The notes under the pieces were generated by a model. The model worked only from the letters and a program-made list of their open reading frames with translations, was not told where the DNA came from and did not search any database. A stretch of DNA of 47,758 nt from Thiotrichaceae bacterium (GTDB lineage Bacteria; Pseudomonadota; Gammaproteobacteria; SZUA-140). This document shows, one piece after another, positions 28,873 through 39,257 of this stretch; the first letter of the stretch is position 1, and the number at the start of each line of letters is the position of its first letter. The position numbers and the translations under genes are program-made. The stretch spans positions 1-47,758 of the forward strand of contig NVTY02000056.1 in NCBI GenBank assembly GCA_002401765.2. The letters run 5' to 3'.

Positions 28873-30024
28873 TTAATCCGCCTGTCGACGCAAAAAGGCA
28901 GGTACATCCAGATAATCCAGATTAGTGTTATCCGCAGAAATACCACTCTGATCAGCCGCAGAGGCCTGATTACGAATCACCGTTGGACGATCCAGCTTAT
29001 TGTAATCCACCTCGCCTGCATTGGTTTTAGAGATCAATTTTACGGGTTTCGCCTCCAACTTAACGGTCTCCCGCCCTAATCCTGTCGCTACCACGGTCAC
29101 ACGCAGCTCATCTTCCATCGCGGCGTCAATGACAGTACCCACCACCACCGTGGCATCCTCAGAAGCAAATTCCTTCACCGTGTTACCCACTTCTTCAAAT
29201 TCACCAATCGTCATGCTCAAACCAGCGGTCACATTTACCAAAATGCCGTGTGCGCCCGCAAGATTAACATCTTCCAGCAATGGACTCGCAATTGCCGCCT
29301 CAGCCGCTTCACGTGCGCGATGCTCACCTGAAGAACTGCCAGATCCCATCATCGCCATACCCATTTCAGACATAACAGTACGCACATCCGCGAAATCAAC
29401 ATTGATCAGGCCAGGACGAGTAATCAATTCAGCAATACCCTGCACCGCGCCCAACAACACATCATTAGCCGATTTAAACGCATCCAATAACGAAGCATCT
29501 TTACCCAATACCGATAACAGCTTTTCATTCGGAATGGTGATCAATGAATCAACATGCTCAGCCAATGCTTCGATCCCCTCGTCAGCGATGCGTGCACGCT
29601 TTTTACCCTCAAATGGGAAAGGCTTAGTGACCACTGCAACCGTCAAAATTCCCAGTTGCTTGGCAGTCTCGGCAACGATCGGTGCCGCACCCGTCCCGGT
29701 ACCACCACCCATGCCGGCAGTGATGAAAACCATATCAGCCCCTTCAATGATCTCAGCGATACGCTCACGATCTTCCATCGCCGCCTGCCGACCAATCTCA
29801 GGGTTTGCTCCAGCACCCAGCCCTTTAGTCACCGTATTGCCCAACTGCAAAGTTGTTCTTGCCGATGAGTTTTTCAGTGCCTGAGCATCGGTGTTTGCGC
29901 AAATAAAATCTACACCGTCGATGTCTGCAGATACCATATGCTCTACCGCATTACCGCCACCGCCACCCACTCCAATTACTTTGATCACTGCGTTCTGGCT
30001 GTATGCATCCATTAATTCAAACAT
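28873..30024 (-). CDS. ftsZ: Cell division protein FtsZ
   Basis: FtsZ is the tubulin-like GTPase that forms the Z ring. The 383-residue product has VIKVIGVGGGGGNAVEHM at the start, the GTP signature MGGGTGTGAAP near 105, and the synergy-loop region NVDFADVRTVMSEMGMAMMG near 205. After a linker of about 50 residues comes the C-terminal peptide DYLDVPAFLRRQAD, which binds FtsA and ZipA. AAGGAG lies seven bases before the ATG. It follows ftsA by 53 bases. A 287-codon open frame on the opposite strand (29021-29884) is a shadow of ftsZ. Confidence 0.98.
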   Translation of the reverse strand: MFELMDAYSQNAVIKVIGVGGGGGNAVEHMVSADIDGVDFICANTDAQALKNSSARTTLQLGNTVTKGLGAGANPEIGRQAAMEDRERIAEIIEGADMVFITAGMGGGTGTGAAPIVAETAKQLGILTVAVVTKPFPFEGKKRARIADEGIEALAEHVDSLITIPNEKLLSVLGKDASLLDAFKSANDVLLGAVQGIAELITRPGLINVDFADVRTVMSEMGMAMMGSGSSSGEHRAREAAEAAIASPLLEDVNLAGAHGILVNVTAGLSMTIGEFEEVGNTVKEFASEDATVVVGTVIDAAMEDELRVTVVATGLGRETVKLEAKPVKLISKTNAGEVDYNKLDRPTVIRNQASAADQSGISADNTNLDYLDVPAFLRRQAD

Positions 30025-30077
30025 ATTATTTCTCCTTTGATTCTATTCATTACAATTACTTCTTGATCACTAAACAT

Positions 30078-31310
30078 TTAAAAATTACCTTGAAACCAGC
30101 TCTTCATCCTCGCCCAGATACCGCCCCCGCCCGAATCCCCTAGATTCGGGTTTTTTACATGTCGCTGTGAATGCCCATACAGCAGCAACCCTACGCCCGT
30201 CGCATGAATGGGGTTGCGCACAACATCAACTAACCCCCCCACATACTGCGGAACACCCAAGCGAACAGGGGCATGAAAAATCTCCTCAGCCAGCTCAATC
30301 ACCCCTTCCATCTTCGATGTCCCACCTGTTAACACCACCCCCGCGGCAATCAGATCATCAAAACCACTTCTACGTAGCTCCGCCTGAATCAACGTAAACA
30401 GCTCTTCATACCGGGGTTCAACCACCTCAGCCAATGTCTGGCGCGCCAAACGTCTTGCGGGACGATCACCGACACTCGGCACTTCAATGGTCTCCTCCGG
30501 GCTTGCTAGCTGCGTTAAGGCGCAGCCATATTTAATCTTGATCTCTTCTGCGTATTGCGTCGGCGTGCGCAGTGCAACCGCAATGTCATTGGTTACTTGA
30601 TCACCCGCAATCGGGATCACCGCAGTGTGTCGAATTGAGCCGTCGGTAAAGACCGCAATATCAGTCGTACCGCCACCGATATCAACCAGACAGACACCTA
30701 ACTCTTTTTCATCATCCATCAGCACCGAGTAACTAGATGCCAGCTGCTCAAGAATCACATCATCCACTTCAAGCCCGCAACGCCGCACGCACTTAATAAT
30801 ATTTTGTGCCGCACTCACAGCTCCTGTCACCATATGGACTTTCGCTTCAAGTCGCACACCCGACATGCCAATCGGCTCTTTAATCCCCTCCTGATTATCG
30901 ATGATAAATTCCTGCGGCAAGATATGCAGGATTTTTTGATCCGCCGGAATCGCCACCGCACGTGCTGCATCAATCACCCGATCGACATCACCGGCAGCAA
31001 TTTCACTGTCGCGAATGGCGACAATTCCGTGTGAATTAAGACTGCGAATATGGCTACCTGCAATGCCTGCATAAACGGCATGAATCTCACAACCCGCCAT
31101 CAACTCAGCCTCTTCCACTGCTCGTTGAATAGATTGCACCGTCGATTCAATGTTGACGACTACCCCTTTTTTCAGCCCCTTGGATGGATGGGAGCCGATG
31201 CCGATAATCTCAATCTTATCGTTTTCAGTGATTTCACCAACAATCGCCACCACCTTTGAAGTACCGATATCAAGGCCGACAATCAGATCTTTTTCATCTT
31301 TTTTAGACAT
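30078..31310 (-). CDS. ftsA: Cell division protein FtsA
   Basis: FtsA is the actin-like ATPase that ties FtsZ to the inner membrane and recruits later divisome proteins. The product has 410 residues from the ATG at 31310, which is preceded by AGAGG at seven bases; the longer frame uses TTG. Actin-family motifs are present: DLIVGLDIGTSKVVAIVGEI (phosphate 1), CLVDIGGGTTDIAVF (phosphate 2) and GVVLTGGTSKMEGV (adenosine). The inserted 1C domain lies at about 85-165. The C-terminus IWARMKSWFQGNF is the amphipathic membrane-targeting helix. It follows ftsQ with a 44-base gap. Confidence 0.97.
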   Translation of the reverse strand: MSKKDEKDLIVGLDIGTSKVVAIVGEITENDKIEIIGIGSHPSKGLKKGVVVNIESTVQSIQRAVEEAELMAGCEIHAVYAGIAGSHIRSLNSHGIVAIRDSEIAAGDVDRVIDAARAVAIPADQKILHILPQEFIIDNQEGIKEPIGMSGVRLEAKVHMVTGAVSAAQNIIKCVRRCGLEVDDVILEQLASSYSVLMDDEKELGVCLVDIGGGTTDIAVFTDGSIRHTAVIPIAGDQVTNDIAVALRTPTQYAEEIKIKYGCALTQLASPEETIEVPSVGDRPARRLARQTLAEVVEPRYEELFTLIQAELRRSGFDDLIAAGVVLTGGTSKMEGVIELAEEIFHAPVRLGVPQYVGGLVDVVRNPIHATGVGLLLYGHSQRHVKNPNLGDSGGGGIWARMKSWFQGNF

Positions 31311-31354
31311 GGTTTTGCCTCTCTCCACGCTCAACCCTGCTATTAAGCCAATGA

Positions 31355-32137
31355 TTAACTCTTCGCAATTTCATTCTCATTTCCAGTCACTGCATTCCAA
31401 CGAACCGCAAAACCATTGGGATAACGCAAATCAACTTCATCAATTCTCTGCTCCCACGCCTTTAGCACCCTTGGATAAATATCAATAAAACGCGTCAGCC
31501 GCTTCTCACTCTCTTTCCGTCCTAACAACAACTTCACGCCGCTATTCAATGTCACTACCCATGCACGTCGTTCATCCTGCTCAAGTCGCGTAATAGATAG
31601 GTCATGCACCGCCAACATCTCATCAAGCTGTCGATACTGCGCTAGCACCAATACACCATCACTCGAGGGCCCCACTAATTCCGGCAGGTGAGTAAACATC
31701 ACGCTCTCCTCAGGGAAAAATAGTTCGCCACTCGGGCTCACCAAACCATCCTTACCCCAGCGCGCAACAACGGACTGCTCTTCTAATAAGATATACAGCG
31801 TATCTGGCCACACACGCCTCACTGACGCCTGCTTTACCCACGGCAATGTCTCAACCGCTAGCTTAACCTGCTCAACATTCACAGCCAAAAAACCTTGCTC
31901 ACTAAAACTCGCAGCAACCCGCTTCACATCCTGCGGGTCGACTTGTTCAAACATCCCTTCTACCTGCACTGACTTAATCTGCATTGTTTGTGGGTCAATG
32001 AGTTCCACAGCCATTCGCTCGCCAACAAGCGCCAGCGCCAGCAACGCAATTACACCGCCGCCAACACGCGGAAGCCATCGTTTGAAGGCATCCAACAGAG
32101 GACGCAGCTGCTGTTTTTCACTGCCCTTATTCGCCAT
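31355..32137 (-). CDS. ftsQ: Cell division protein FtsQ
   Basis: FtsQ is a single-pass inner membrane protein that binds FtsB and FtsL in the divisome. The 260-residue product starts at the ATG at 32137. GGAGG stands directly against the in-frame ATG at 32146, which is therefore unlikely. A short cytoplasmic part is followed by a membrane helix near 25-42 (VGGGVIALLALALVG). The POTRA domain (IKSVQVEGMFEQVDPQDVKR to ASVRRVWPDTLYILLEEQ) spans about 55-130. The FtsQ beta domain follows, with ARWGKDGLVSPSGELF. The start overlaps the end of ddl by 11 bases. Confidence 0.95.
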   Translation of the reverse strand: MANKGSEKQQLRPLLDAFKRWLPRVGGGVIALLALALVGERMAVELIDPQTMQIKSVQVEGMFEQVDPQDVKRVAASFSEQGFLAVNVEQVKLAVETLPWVKQASVRRVWPDTLYILLEEQSVVARWGKDGLVSPSGELFFPEESVMFTHLPELVGPSSDGVLVLAQYRQLDEMLAVHDLSITRLEQDERRAWVVTLNSGVKLLLGRKESEKRLTRFIDIYPRVLKAWEQRIDEVDLRYPNGFAVRWNAVTGNENEIAKS

Positions 32138-33080
32138 CGGGATCATCCTCCGTCATCACACTCGTTTCGAGAATGCGCCACACAAGCTGATCAAAGCCAA
32201 TCCCTGCCGCCTTAGCCGCCATCGGTACGAGGCTATGATCCGTCATGCCCGGCACCGTATTGACTTCTATCAACCAGGCTTTATTTTGCTGATCACACAT
32301 TAAATCAACGCGCCCCCAACCACGACAACCCACCACATCAAATGCCTTAAGCGCAAACTGTTGCAAGGCATTCTCTTGCTCAGCGCTCAATCCACAAGGG
32401 CAGATATAAGCAGTGTCATCAGATTGATACTTGGCTTCAAAATCATAAAAATCTCGTGCCGTTTCCACTCGAATCAATGGCAATGCTTCATCCTGTAAAA
32501 TGGCAACGGTATATTCCGCACCATCAATCCAGCGCTCTGCTAACACAGTTGCATCACATGCCGCCGCCTTTTGCCACGCCAAAGAAAGATCCTCGGCTTT
32601 GATCACCTTACTCATACCAATGCTTGAGCCCTCTGTTGCCGGCTTAACAATCATTGGCAGACCAATCTCGCGAGAAGCCTCAACAAAGTCACAAGCACTA
32701 TTCAACACTTGATAGGCAGGAGTGAATAAGCCAGCCCCTTGCCATAACTGCTTAGTACGTAGCTTATCCATCCCCAGCGCAGAGCCCATCACACCTGTTC
32801 CGGTATAAGGCAAACCTATCGCCTCTAATGCGCCCTGAATCACACCATCCTCACCACCTCGACCGTGCAGAATAATCAATGCACGATCAAAACCTGACTG
32901 ACGTATCTGTAACAGATCTTCTTTCGAAGGGTCCACCGCATGCGCATCCACGCCACTACGCAGTAGTGATTGCAATACAGCATCACCACTGTTCAGTGAA
33001 ATTTCACGTTCGGAAGAGTGCCCACCCATCAACACGGCAACCTTTCCAAAGTGAGCGGCTTGCTCAATACGATGCATCAT
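32127..33080 (-). CDS. ddl: D-alanine--D-alanine ligase
   Basis: Ddl joins two D-alanines with ATP to supply the dipeptide used by MurF. The 317-residue product has the ATP-grasp fold. VAVLMGGHSSEREISLNSG lies near residue 14. Next come LHGRGGEDGVIQGALEAIGL, IVKPATEGSSIGMSKV with the ATP loop, and GWGRVDLMCDQQ with the metal-binding region. The C-terminal EVNTVPGMTDHSLVPMAA is also present. It corresponds to the dcw-encoded DdlB type. Its ATG at 33080 overlaps the murB stop by one base (TAATG), with a second Met directly after. Confidence 0.97.
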   Translation of the reverse strand: MMHRIEQAAHFGKVAVLMGGHSSEREISLNSGDAVLQSLLRSGVDAHAVDPSKEDLLQIRQSGFDRALIILHGRGGEDGVIQGALEAIGLPYTGTGVMGSALGMDKLRTKQLWQGAGLFTPAYQVLNSACDFVEASREIGLPMIVKPATEGSSIGMSKVIKAEDLSLAWQKAAACDATVLAERWIDGAEYTVAILQDEALPLIRVETARDFYDFEAKYQSDDTAYICPCGLSAEQENALQQFALKAFDVVGCRGWGRVDLMCDQQNKAWLIEVNTVPGMTDHSLVPMAAKAAGIGFDQLVWRILETSVMTEDDPDGE

Positions 33081-33964
33081 TAGCCTTGAAGCCCCCCCTC
33101 AAGGGCATCACCCACAATGTGAACTTCAGGTACTAACCGAATACCATGCGCCATCTCAACACACGTCATCACATGGTGAATTAAGTTTTCAATATCTGCA
33201 GCACTCGCGCCGCCGCTGTTGATAATAAAGTTGGCGTGCTTTTCTGACACCACTGCGCCACCAAGTGCATAGCCTTTTAATCCGCTCACCTCAATCAAAC
33301 GACCCGCGTAATCACCCGCAGGATTTCGAAAGACAGAGCCACAACTTGCCTGCCCCGTCGGTTGCGTTTCGTTACGTTTTTCAAGTAACGCCTTGGTTCT
33401 TGCCAGGCCATCTTCGCGTGCAATCTTGAGACGAAAATGACCCGCAATGAACCACTCATCTACCGGCCCCTCTACACTGCGATATGCAATCTTATATTCT
33501 TCGGGCGTGCGCAAATAACGTTGCCCATGCCGATCCATCGTCTCCACCGTCTCAATAACAGGCCAAGTCTCACCACCAAAGGCACCGGCATTCATTGCCA
33601 ATGCACCGCCCGTTGTGCCAGGGATGCCAATCAAAAACTCTGCCCCCGTCAATCCAAAGCGCACACTAAAGCGGGCCAGTTTTGCACAGGGGACACCGGC
33701 CTCAGCACGGATCAAATCACTTTCTAATAACGCCAATTTACCTAACACACCGCTAGTGCAGATGACAGCCCCATTAATACCGCCATCTCTCACCAATAGA
33801 TTACTACCCAGCCCCATCCAGACAATCTCTTCATCAACGGGCGTTTGCGCTAAAAAGAGCGCTAATTCCTCAATAGAATCAGGCTTAAAAAAACGCTTTG
33901 CCATACCACCAGCACGCCAAGAGGTATGGCGTGACATCGGTTCACTGATTCGCAACTCACCCAT
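33080..33964 (-). CDS. murB: UDP-N-acetylenolpyruvoylglucosamine reductase
   Basis: MurB reduces the enolpyruvyl group with NADPH and FAD to give UDP-MurNAc. I place the start at 33964, where GAGG precedes the ATG by five bases and the protein begins MGELRISEPMSRHTSWRAGG as in relatives. This gives 294 residues; the open frame extends to a GTG at 34015, and an ATG at 33988 is another option. FAD-binding marks are VWMGLGSNLLVRDGG and AEFLIGIPGTTGGALAMNAG. The catalytic region has SCGSVFRNPAGDYAGRLIE, with the proton-donor Ser, and VSEKHANFIIN. The sequence fits the shorter type IIa group. E. coli has murB elsewhere; here it sits between murC and ddl. Confidence 0.94.
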   Translation of the reverse strand: MGELRISEPMSRHTSWRAGGMAKRFFKPDSIEELALFLAQTPVDEEIVWMGLGSNLLVRDGGINGAVICTSGVLGKLALLESDLIRAEAGVPCAKLARFSVRFGLTGAEFLIGIPGTTGGALAMNAGAFGGETWPVIETVETMDRHGQRYLRTPEEYKIAYRSVEGPVDEWFIAGHFRLKIAREDGLARTKALLEKRNETQPTGQASCGSVFRNPAGDYAGRLIEVSGLKGYALGGAVVSEKHANFIINSGGASAADIENLIHHVMTCVEMAHGIRLVPEVHIVGDALEGGLQG

Positions 33965-34014
33965 AAAGACCTCGTTTCCAGCGGACATTGTTGTTTCGAA
34001 AATAACAGTCACCA

Positions 34015-35460
34015 CTAAGCCCCGCCGCGCCCATTACGCAATGTTTTCTCTAAGCGCGCAGCAATCGCTCCGACATCTCCTGCACCCAATGTCAGCAATA
34101 CATCACCTTGCAGCAACAGACCAGACAGCACTAATTCCAGCTCATTGTTATTTTCAATAAAGATCGGATCAATCTGATTACGCGTTCGAATAGCACGACA
34201 TAATGTGCGAGAATCCGCACCAGCAATCGGTGTCTCACCGGCACCATACACATCCAACATCAACAACACATCCGCCTCTGATAGCTCTTTGGCAAAATCA
34301 TCAAACAGTTCCTGCGTGCGGGTATAACGATGTGGCTGAAATACCATCACCAGGCGCCGCCCCGGCCAACCATCTCGAATCGCAGCAACTGCGGCCGCCA
34401 CTTCACGTGGATGATGGCCGTAATCATCGACCATCAACACCTCACCTACTGCGGTTTCAAGCTCGCCGTAAACATGAAAACGGCGCCCGATCCCCTGAAA
34501 ATTCTCAAGGCCCTTTAAGATTGAGGCGTCATCAACACCTAGCTCGTGTGCGACCGCAATCGCAGCCGTGGCATTCAACACATTATGCTTGCCCGCCATA
34601 TTAAGCGTGACATCTAGCCACTGCGGCATACCCGCTCGCGAGACCTTAAAGCGAGTAATAGCCTGTTGCTGTCGGATATCAGAGATCTGAATATCAGCCT
34701 TCTCAGATGTGCCATAAGTTTTTAGTGGCCGTGATATTTCAGGCATCACCTCTTTAACCACCGGATCATCAAGGCAGACCACTGCCAAGCCATAAAATGG
34801 CAGATGATGCAAAAATTCAACAAAGGTCTGTCTTAACACCGCAAAGTCGCCACCATAGGTGCTCAGATGATCGGCATCGATATTGGTCACGACCGCCAAT
34901 ACCGGTTGAAGATGCAAAAAAGAGGCATCACTTTCATCCGCCTCAGCGACTAAATACTGCCCAGCACCCAGGCGTGCATTACCACCCGTGCTATTCAATC
35001 GGCCACCTATCACATAGGTCGGATCCAGTCCGCCTTCGGCCAAAACACTGGCAATCAAACTAGTGGTCGTGGTTTTACCATGTGTACCCGCAACCGCAAT
35101 GCCATAACGAAAACGCATCAACTCAGCCAACATCTCCGCACGCGGAATCACCGGGATATGTAAGCGATGTGCGGCAATGATTTCAGGGTTATCATCCTTA
35201 ACAGCTGTCGATTTAACCACCACATCACAACCATTTACCACCGACTCATCATGCCCCATCGAGAGCTTCATACCGCGAGCAACAAGACGTGTTGTTGTTG
35301 CATTCGACTGCATATCAGAACCACTCACCTGATAACCCAGATTGAGCAACACCTCAGCGATACCACTCATGCCCGCGCCACCAGCACCAATAAAATGAAT
35401 ACGTTTAACTCGCGCCATCCACTTATTGCTATCAGGCTGAATAATCATAGAATCAGGCAT
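34015..35460 (-). CDS. murC: UDP-N-acetylmuramate--L-alanine ligase
   Basis: MurC adds L-alanine to UDP-MurNAc with ATP. The start is the ATG at 35460, with GGAGG six bases before it and an eight-base overlap with murG, giving 481 residues; the longest frame begins 20 codons earlier without support. [20 protein letters not shown] forms the UDP-binding domain. The ATP loop is [20 protein letters not shown], and the central domain has [14 protein letters not shown] and [26 protein letters not shown] and [16 protein letters not shown] mark the C-terminal domain. Confidence 0.97.
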   Translation of the reverse strand: MPDSMIIQPDSNKWMARVKRIHFIGAGGAGMSGIAEVLLNLGYQVSGSDMQSNATTTRLVARGMKLSMGHDESVVNGCDVVVKSTAVKDDNPEIIAAHRLHIPVIPRAEMLAELMRFRYGIAVAGTHGKTTTTSLIASVLAEGGLDPTYVIGGRLNSTGGNARLGAGQYLVAEADESDASFLHLQPVLAVVTNIDADHLSTYGGDFAVLRQTFVEFLHHLPFYGLAVVCLDDPVVKEVMPEISRPLKTYGTSEKADIQISDIRQQQAITRFKVSRAGMPQWLDVTLNMAGKHNVLNATAAIAVAHELGVDDASILKGLENFQGIGRRFHVYGELETAVGEVLMVDDYGHHPREVAAAVAAIRDGWPGRRLVMVFQPHRYTRTQELFDDFAKELSEADVLLMLDVYGAGETPIAGADSRTLCRAIRTRNQIDPIFIENNNELELVLSGLLLQGDVLLTLGAGDVGAIAARLEKTLRNGRGGA

Positions 35461-36553
35461 GCGCCACCTCCATACAAAGGTTGGCAACCTGCTCTGCTGC
35501 ATCACACTTAGCAAGCTCACGCCCTTTTACCGCCATGCCTAACAAGTGTGTTCGCACACCGGGTGTGTCATTATGCTGCAGGTATAAGCCTTGCCACAAT
35601 GACGCCAGCTTTTCTTTGCTCAACTCATCTTGACGCACCATTAGTGCAGCACCCGCATCTACCAGATATGCTGCATTGTGTGCTTGATGATCATCTACCG
35701 CATAAGGATAAGGTACCAACAATGCAGCGACACCAACGGCACTCAATTCAGCAATTGTTAATGCGCCCGCACGGCACAACACCAGGTCGGCCCAGCCATA
35801 TGCTGCAGCCATGTCATCGATAAAAGGCTCAACGCGCGCATCAACATCGGCACTCCGATAACAGTCACGCGCTTCATCAATCAAGCGTTCACCTGCTTGA
35901 TGCCAAATCTCTGGGCGCACAGTGCTAGGTACAACACGCATTGCAGCAGGGATAATCTGATTCAGTGACTGCGCCCCAAGGCTGCCACCCAGCACCAACA
36001 GGCGTAGTGCCCCCGTACGTTTTGCAAAGCGCTCTACTGGTGATGGTAACGCAGCAATCGCTACGCGTACTGGATTGCCCACTAGCAGAGGCTTTGTGCT
36101 TTCCTGCAGCGCCAAAGGAAAGGCCTGCATTGTCTTAGTCGCAATCCGTGCCAGCAATCGATTGGTCAGACCCGCAATCGCATTCTGCTCATGAATCAGC
36201 AGTGGTTTGTGTAATATCCATGCCATCAAGCCGCCAGGCCCTGCCACAAAGCCGCCCATGCCAAGTACTGCCATGGGGCGGCAACGCATGATGATCACAA
36301 AAGATTGCAATAGCGCGGAGACCAGCTTAAATGGCGCCAACAACCAACTAACAAGCCCCTTACCACGCAGACCATTGACACTGATCCACTCCATTGGAAT
36401 ACCGGCATCCGGCACCACCTTTGCTTCAATACCGCGCCGTGTACCCATCCAGATGACCTCAACTCCGCGCGCCTGCAACGCTTGTGCAACCGCCAGTGCT
36501 GGAAAAACATGACCACCAGTACCACCCGCCATAATCATGATCCGCATCACCAT
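35453..36553 (-). CDS. murG: UDP-N-acetylglucosamine--lipid I transferase
   Basis: MurG adds GlcNAc to lipid I at the inner face of the membrane, completing lipid II. The 366-residue GT-B protein has [20 protein letters not shown] at the start (first Gly-rich loop), [16 protein letters not shown] with the second, and [18 protein letters not shown]. The donor side has [16 protein letters not shown] and [20 protein letters not shown] with [13 protein letters not shown]. The ATG at 36553 has GGAG seven bases upstream and overlaps the ftsW stop by seven bases. It ends inside murC. Confidence 0.97.
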   Translation of the reverse strand: MVMRIMIMAGGTGGHVFPALAVAQALQARGVEVIWMGTRRGIEAKVVPDAGIPMEWISVNGLRGKGLVSWLLAPFKLVSALLQSFVIIMRCRPMAVLGMGGFVAGPGGLMAWILHKPLLIHEQNAIAGLTNRLLARIATKTMQAFPLALQESTKPLLVGNPVRVAIAALPSPVERFAKRTGALRLLVLGGSLGAQSLNQIIPAAMRVVPSTVRPEIWHQAGERLIDEARDCYRSADVDARVEPFIDDMAAAYGWADLVLCRAGALTIAELSAVGVAALLVPYPYAVDDHQAHNAAYLVDAGAALMVRQDELSKEKLASLWQGLYLQHNDTPGVRTHLLGMAVKGRELAKCDAAEQVANLCMEVAHA

Positions 36554-37800
36554 GCCCTGGCTCCTTCGGCATCATTACCTTTTTTATTACCGCCTGCCTT
36601 GTTATGATTGTCATACTCAATCAGGCGTCGTTCGTAATCCACCCGCAACAATAGAGCAATCGCAATACACATCACCAATACGCTACTGCCGCCATAACTC
36701 ATAAATGGCAGTGTCAGCCCTTTCGTTGGCAACACACCCATGTTGACGCCAATGTTGATAAACGCCTGAATACCAATCCAGATGCCGATGCCGTAGGCAA
36801 GGTAAGAAGCAAAGCGCATGCCGATCTTTTCAGCCATGCGTCCAATCATAAAAGCGCGTATCACCACAAAACAGAACAGCACAATAATGGTTAGCCCGCC
36901 AACAAACCCCAGCTCTTCCGACAACACTGCAAATAGAAAATCAGTGTGCGCCTCCGGTAGATAAAACAGTTTTTGCACACTACTACCCAGACCGACGCCA
37001 AACCACTCACCGCGCCCAAAGGCGATCAACGCCTGCGTTAACTGAAAACCACTATTAAAAGGATCCGCCCATGGGTCCATAAAGCCGGTAATGCGCTCCA
37101 TACGATAAGGTGATGAGACCGCCAGTGCCGCCATCGCCAACGTCATCAACAACATCAACACCAGAAACTGTGAAAAGCGCACACCGCCCAAAAACATCAT
37201 TGCCATTGCCGTTGCAAGGATCACCGCTGCCGCACCAAAATCAGGCTCTGCTAGCAACAACACACAGACCAATGCCAACACCGCCATCGGCCGCACAAAG
37301 CCACCTAATGCCGTTTGCATCGAATCACCATGTCGCACCAGATAACCCGCCATGTAAATAATCACAAATAATTTAGCAAATTCCGATGGCTGAACATTCA
37401 CAATACCCAGTGATAACCAACGCATGCTGCCATTGATCTCACGACCAACACCCGGCACCAATACAAGAATTAATGACAGCACGCCAGCCATCAAAAGGTA
37501 GCCGCTCATCTTTGCCCAAAATTCAAGCGGCACTCTCAGTAATGCTGCTGCAACCAACACGCCGATCATAACGTAGATCATCTGGCGAATAAGATAGTAG
37601 AAGGGCTGATCTAACTTTCGATCCGCAATCTCAAATGATGAAGAACCCACCATCACAATACCGACCCCCAATAACATAAAAATCACAAAGAGCAACCAAT
37701 AGTCACTCAGCAATTTCACATCAGTAATGCGCGGTTGCTTCAATTTGATCGTCACCACTTCTTCTGCGCTCGGCTTACGAAAGGCCATTGCTCGACTCAT
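36547..37800 (-). CDS. ftsW: Peptidoglycan glycosyltransferase FtsW
   Basis: FtsW is the SEDS-family polymerase that works with FtsI to make septal peptidoglycan. The 417-residue product has about ten hydrophobic segments starting near residue 30 (YWLLFVIFMLLGVGIVMVGS). Conserved SEDS features are GREINGSMRWLSLGIVNVQP with SEFAKL, the loop with the presumed catalytic Asp in LAEPDFGAAAVI, EAHTDFLFAVLSEELGFVGG, and GLTLPFMSYGGSSVLVM near the end. The N-terminal cytoplasmic tail is about 25 residues. The ATG overlaps the murD stop as ATGA, which indicates translational coupling. Confidence 0.97.
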   Translation of the reverse strand: MSRAMAFRKPSAEEVVTIKLKQPRITDVKLLSDYWLLFVIFMLLGVGIVMVGSSSFEIADRKLDQPFYYLIRQMIYVMIGVLVAAALLRVPLEFWAKMSGYLLMAGVLSLILVLVPGVGREINGSMRWLSLGIVNVQPSEFAKLFVIIYMAGYLVRHGDSMQTALGGFVRPMAVLALVCVLLLAEPDFGAAAVILATAMAMMFLGGVRFSQFLVLMLLMTLAMAALAVSSPYRMERITGFMDPWADPFNSGFQLTQALIAFGRGEWFGVGLGSSVQKLFYLPEAHTDFLFAVLSEELGFVGGLTIIVLFCFVVIRAFMIGRMAEKIGMRFASYLAYGIGIWIGIQAFINIGVNMGVLPTKGLTLPFMSYGGSSVLVMCIAIALLLRVDYERRLIEYDNHNKAGGNKKGNDAEGARAW

Positions 37801-39257
37801 GCAAGCACCTCCTTAACCGCGCCCACAAAGGCATCACCACGCGCTTCAAAACCACTAAACATATCAAAACTGGCGCAAGCTGGAGAGAGCAGCACCACAT
37901 CTCCGGCGTGAGCTAATTGTGCGGCACGAACAACGGCAGCCTTCATAGAATTTTCATGCACCACCGACACGGCGCCACCAATAGCCGCATCAATCAGCGC
38001 GGCATCCTGCCCAATCAAAATAACCGTTCGCGCCTTCTCTGCCAACACTGCTTTGAGCGGCGAGAAATCAGCCTCTTTGCCAACGCCGCCCGCGATCAAT
38101 ATTACCGGCCTATCAATCCCCCGCAGGGCCGCAACCGTTGCGCCGACATTGGTACCCTTTGAATCATTAATCCAGCTAACACTGTTTTTCTCTGCCACCT
38201 GCTGCATACGATGAGGCAGGCCGGCAAAGCGCTTCAAACCTGCCACAATCGCATCATGATTGATGCCAACACTATCAGCCAATGCCGCTGCCGCCAGTGC
38301 ATTAGCGATGTTGTGCGCCCCTTTCAATGCCAGTGCATCAGCAGAAATCAATAATTGATCGCCCTTTACCAGGTACCGAGTTCCATTTTCAAATTTCACC
38401 CCAAAATTATTTTCGCTCGGCTCATCCATACCAAAAGAGCAATTCGCCCTATCATTAAGGTCTGACTTATTAAGTGCAACATCATCACGATTCCACACCA
38501 CGATTCCATCACCGTGAGAAACACGCTGCTTAGCCGCTAAATAATGCGCCAAACTACCATACCGATCCAGATGATCGGCGCTGAGATTCAATACCACTGA
38601 GGCTGCCGCATTTAATTCATGGGTAGTTTCTAATTGAAAGCTTGATAACTCCAGCACATAGAAGTCTGTTTCTTCTACTGCATTTAACGCTGATACCAGT
38701 TCCAGAACGGGGATACCAATATTACCGCCCATCGCTACTTGTTTTCCGGCACAACGTAATATTTCATGTAACAATTCAGTCACGGTGCTTTTACCGTTAG
38801 AGCCGGTAATCGCTAGCACAGGCGCATTGATGTGTCGCGCGAAGAGGTCAATGTCCCCAATCACGGTGACACCCGCCGCAACTGCCGCGACTATTTCAGG
38901 TGTTTGCAGTGATACACCCGGGCTCAATATAATTTCACTGCAGCTTAAAAACAGACGGCTATCAAACGGCCCAAGCTGCACTTCTACGCCTGGTAATTCC
39001 GCACGCAGTGCTGCCAATTCAGGTGGCGCTTCGCGACTATCAACAACCAAAAATGGCACACTGCGCGCACTCAAAAAGCGCGCGCAAGAGAGACCCGTCT
39101 GACCAAGACCGACGATCAAGCTCCGTTGCTGTTGTGCATCATTCATTGCGCTATTTATTGCCTCATTCATTTCAGCCGAATCAGCCAGTGGTCCAGTTTT
39201 TATTACGCACAATTGTTCGACAGAATTTTTTTCAATCGGTTTAGTCACCGGTCTCAT
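37797..39257 (-). CDS. murD: UDP-N-acetylmuramoyl-L-alanine--D-glutamate ligase
   Basis: MurD adds D-glutamate to UDP-MurNAc-L-Ala. With the ATG at 39257, which overlaps the mraY stop as ATGA and follows AAGGTGAG, the product has 486 residues, about 40 more than usual. The extra part is an N-terminal stretch before [18 protein letters not shown]; an internal ATG at 39170 would give a normal length but lacks a clear binding site. Ligase marks are [20 protein letters not shown] (ATP loop), [28 protein letters not shown], and [18 protein letters not shown] in the last third. [19 protein letters not shown] is the C-terminal signature. The function is certain; the start is not. Confidence 0.95.
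   Translation of the reverse strand: MRPVTKPIEKNSVEQLCVIKTGPLADSAEMNEAINSAMNDAQQQRSLIVGLGQTGLSCARFLSARSVPFLVVDSREAPPELAALRAELPGVEVQLGPFDSRLFLSCSEIILSPGVSLQTPEIVAAVAAGVTVIGDIDLFARHINAPVLAITGSNGKSTVTELLHEILRCAGKQVAMGGNIGIPVLELVSALNAVEETDFYVLELSSFQLETTHELNAAASVVLNLSADHLDRYGSLAHYLAAKQRVSHGDGIVVWNRDDVALNKSDLNDRANCSFGMDEPSENNFGVKFENGTRYLVKGDQLLISADALALKGAHNIANALAAAALADSVGINHDAIVAGLKRFAGLPHRMQQVAEKNSVSWINDSKGTNVGATVAALRGIDRPVILIAGGVGKEADFSPLKAVLAEKARTVILIGQDAALIDAAIGGAVSVVHENSMKAAVVRAAQLAHAGDVVLLSPACASFDMFSGFEARGDAFVGAVKEVLA

Noticed and set aside
29021..29884. 287-codon frame on the plus strand opposite ftsZ
   Set aside because: Its sequence is rich in Ser, Thr, Ala and Pro as expected from the complement of a coding frame, and ftsZ is certain on the other strand.
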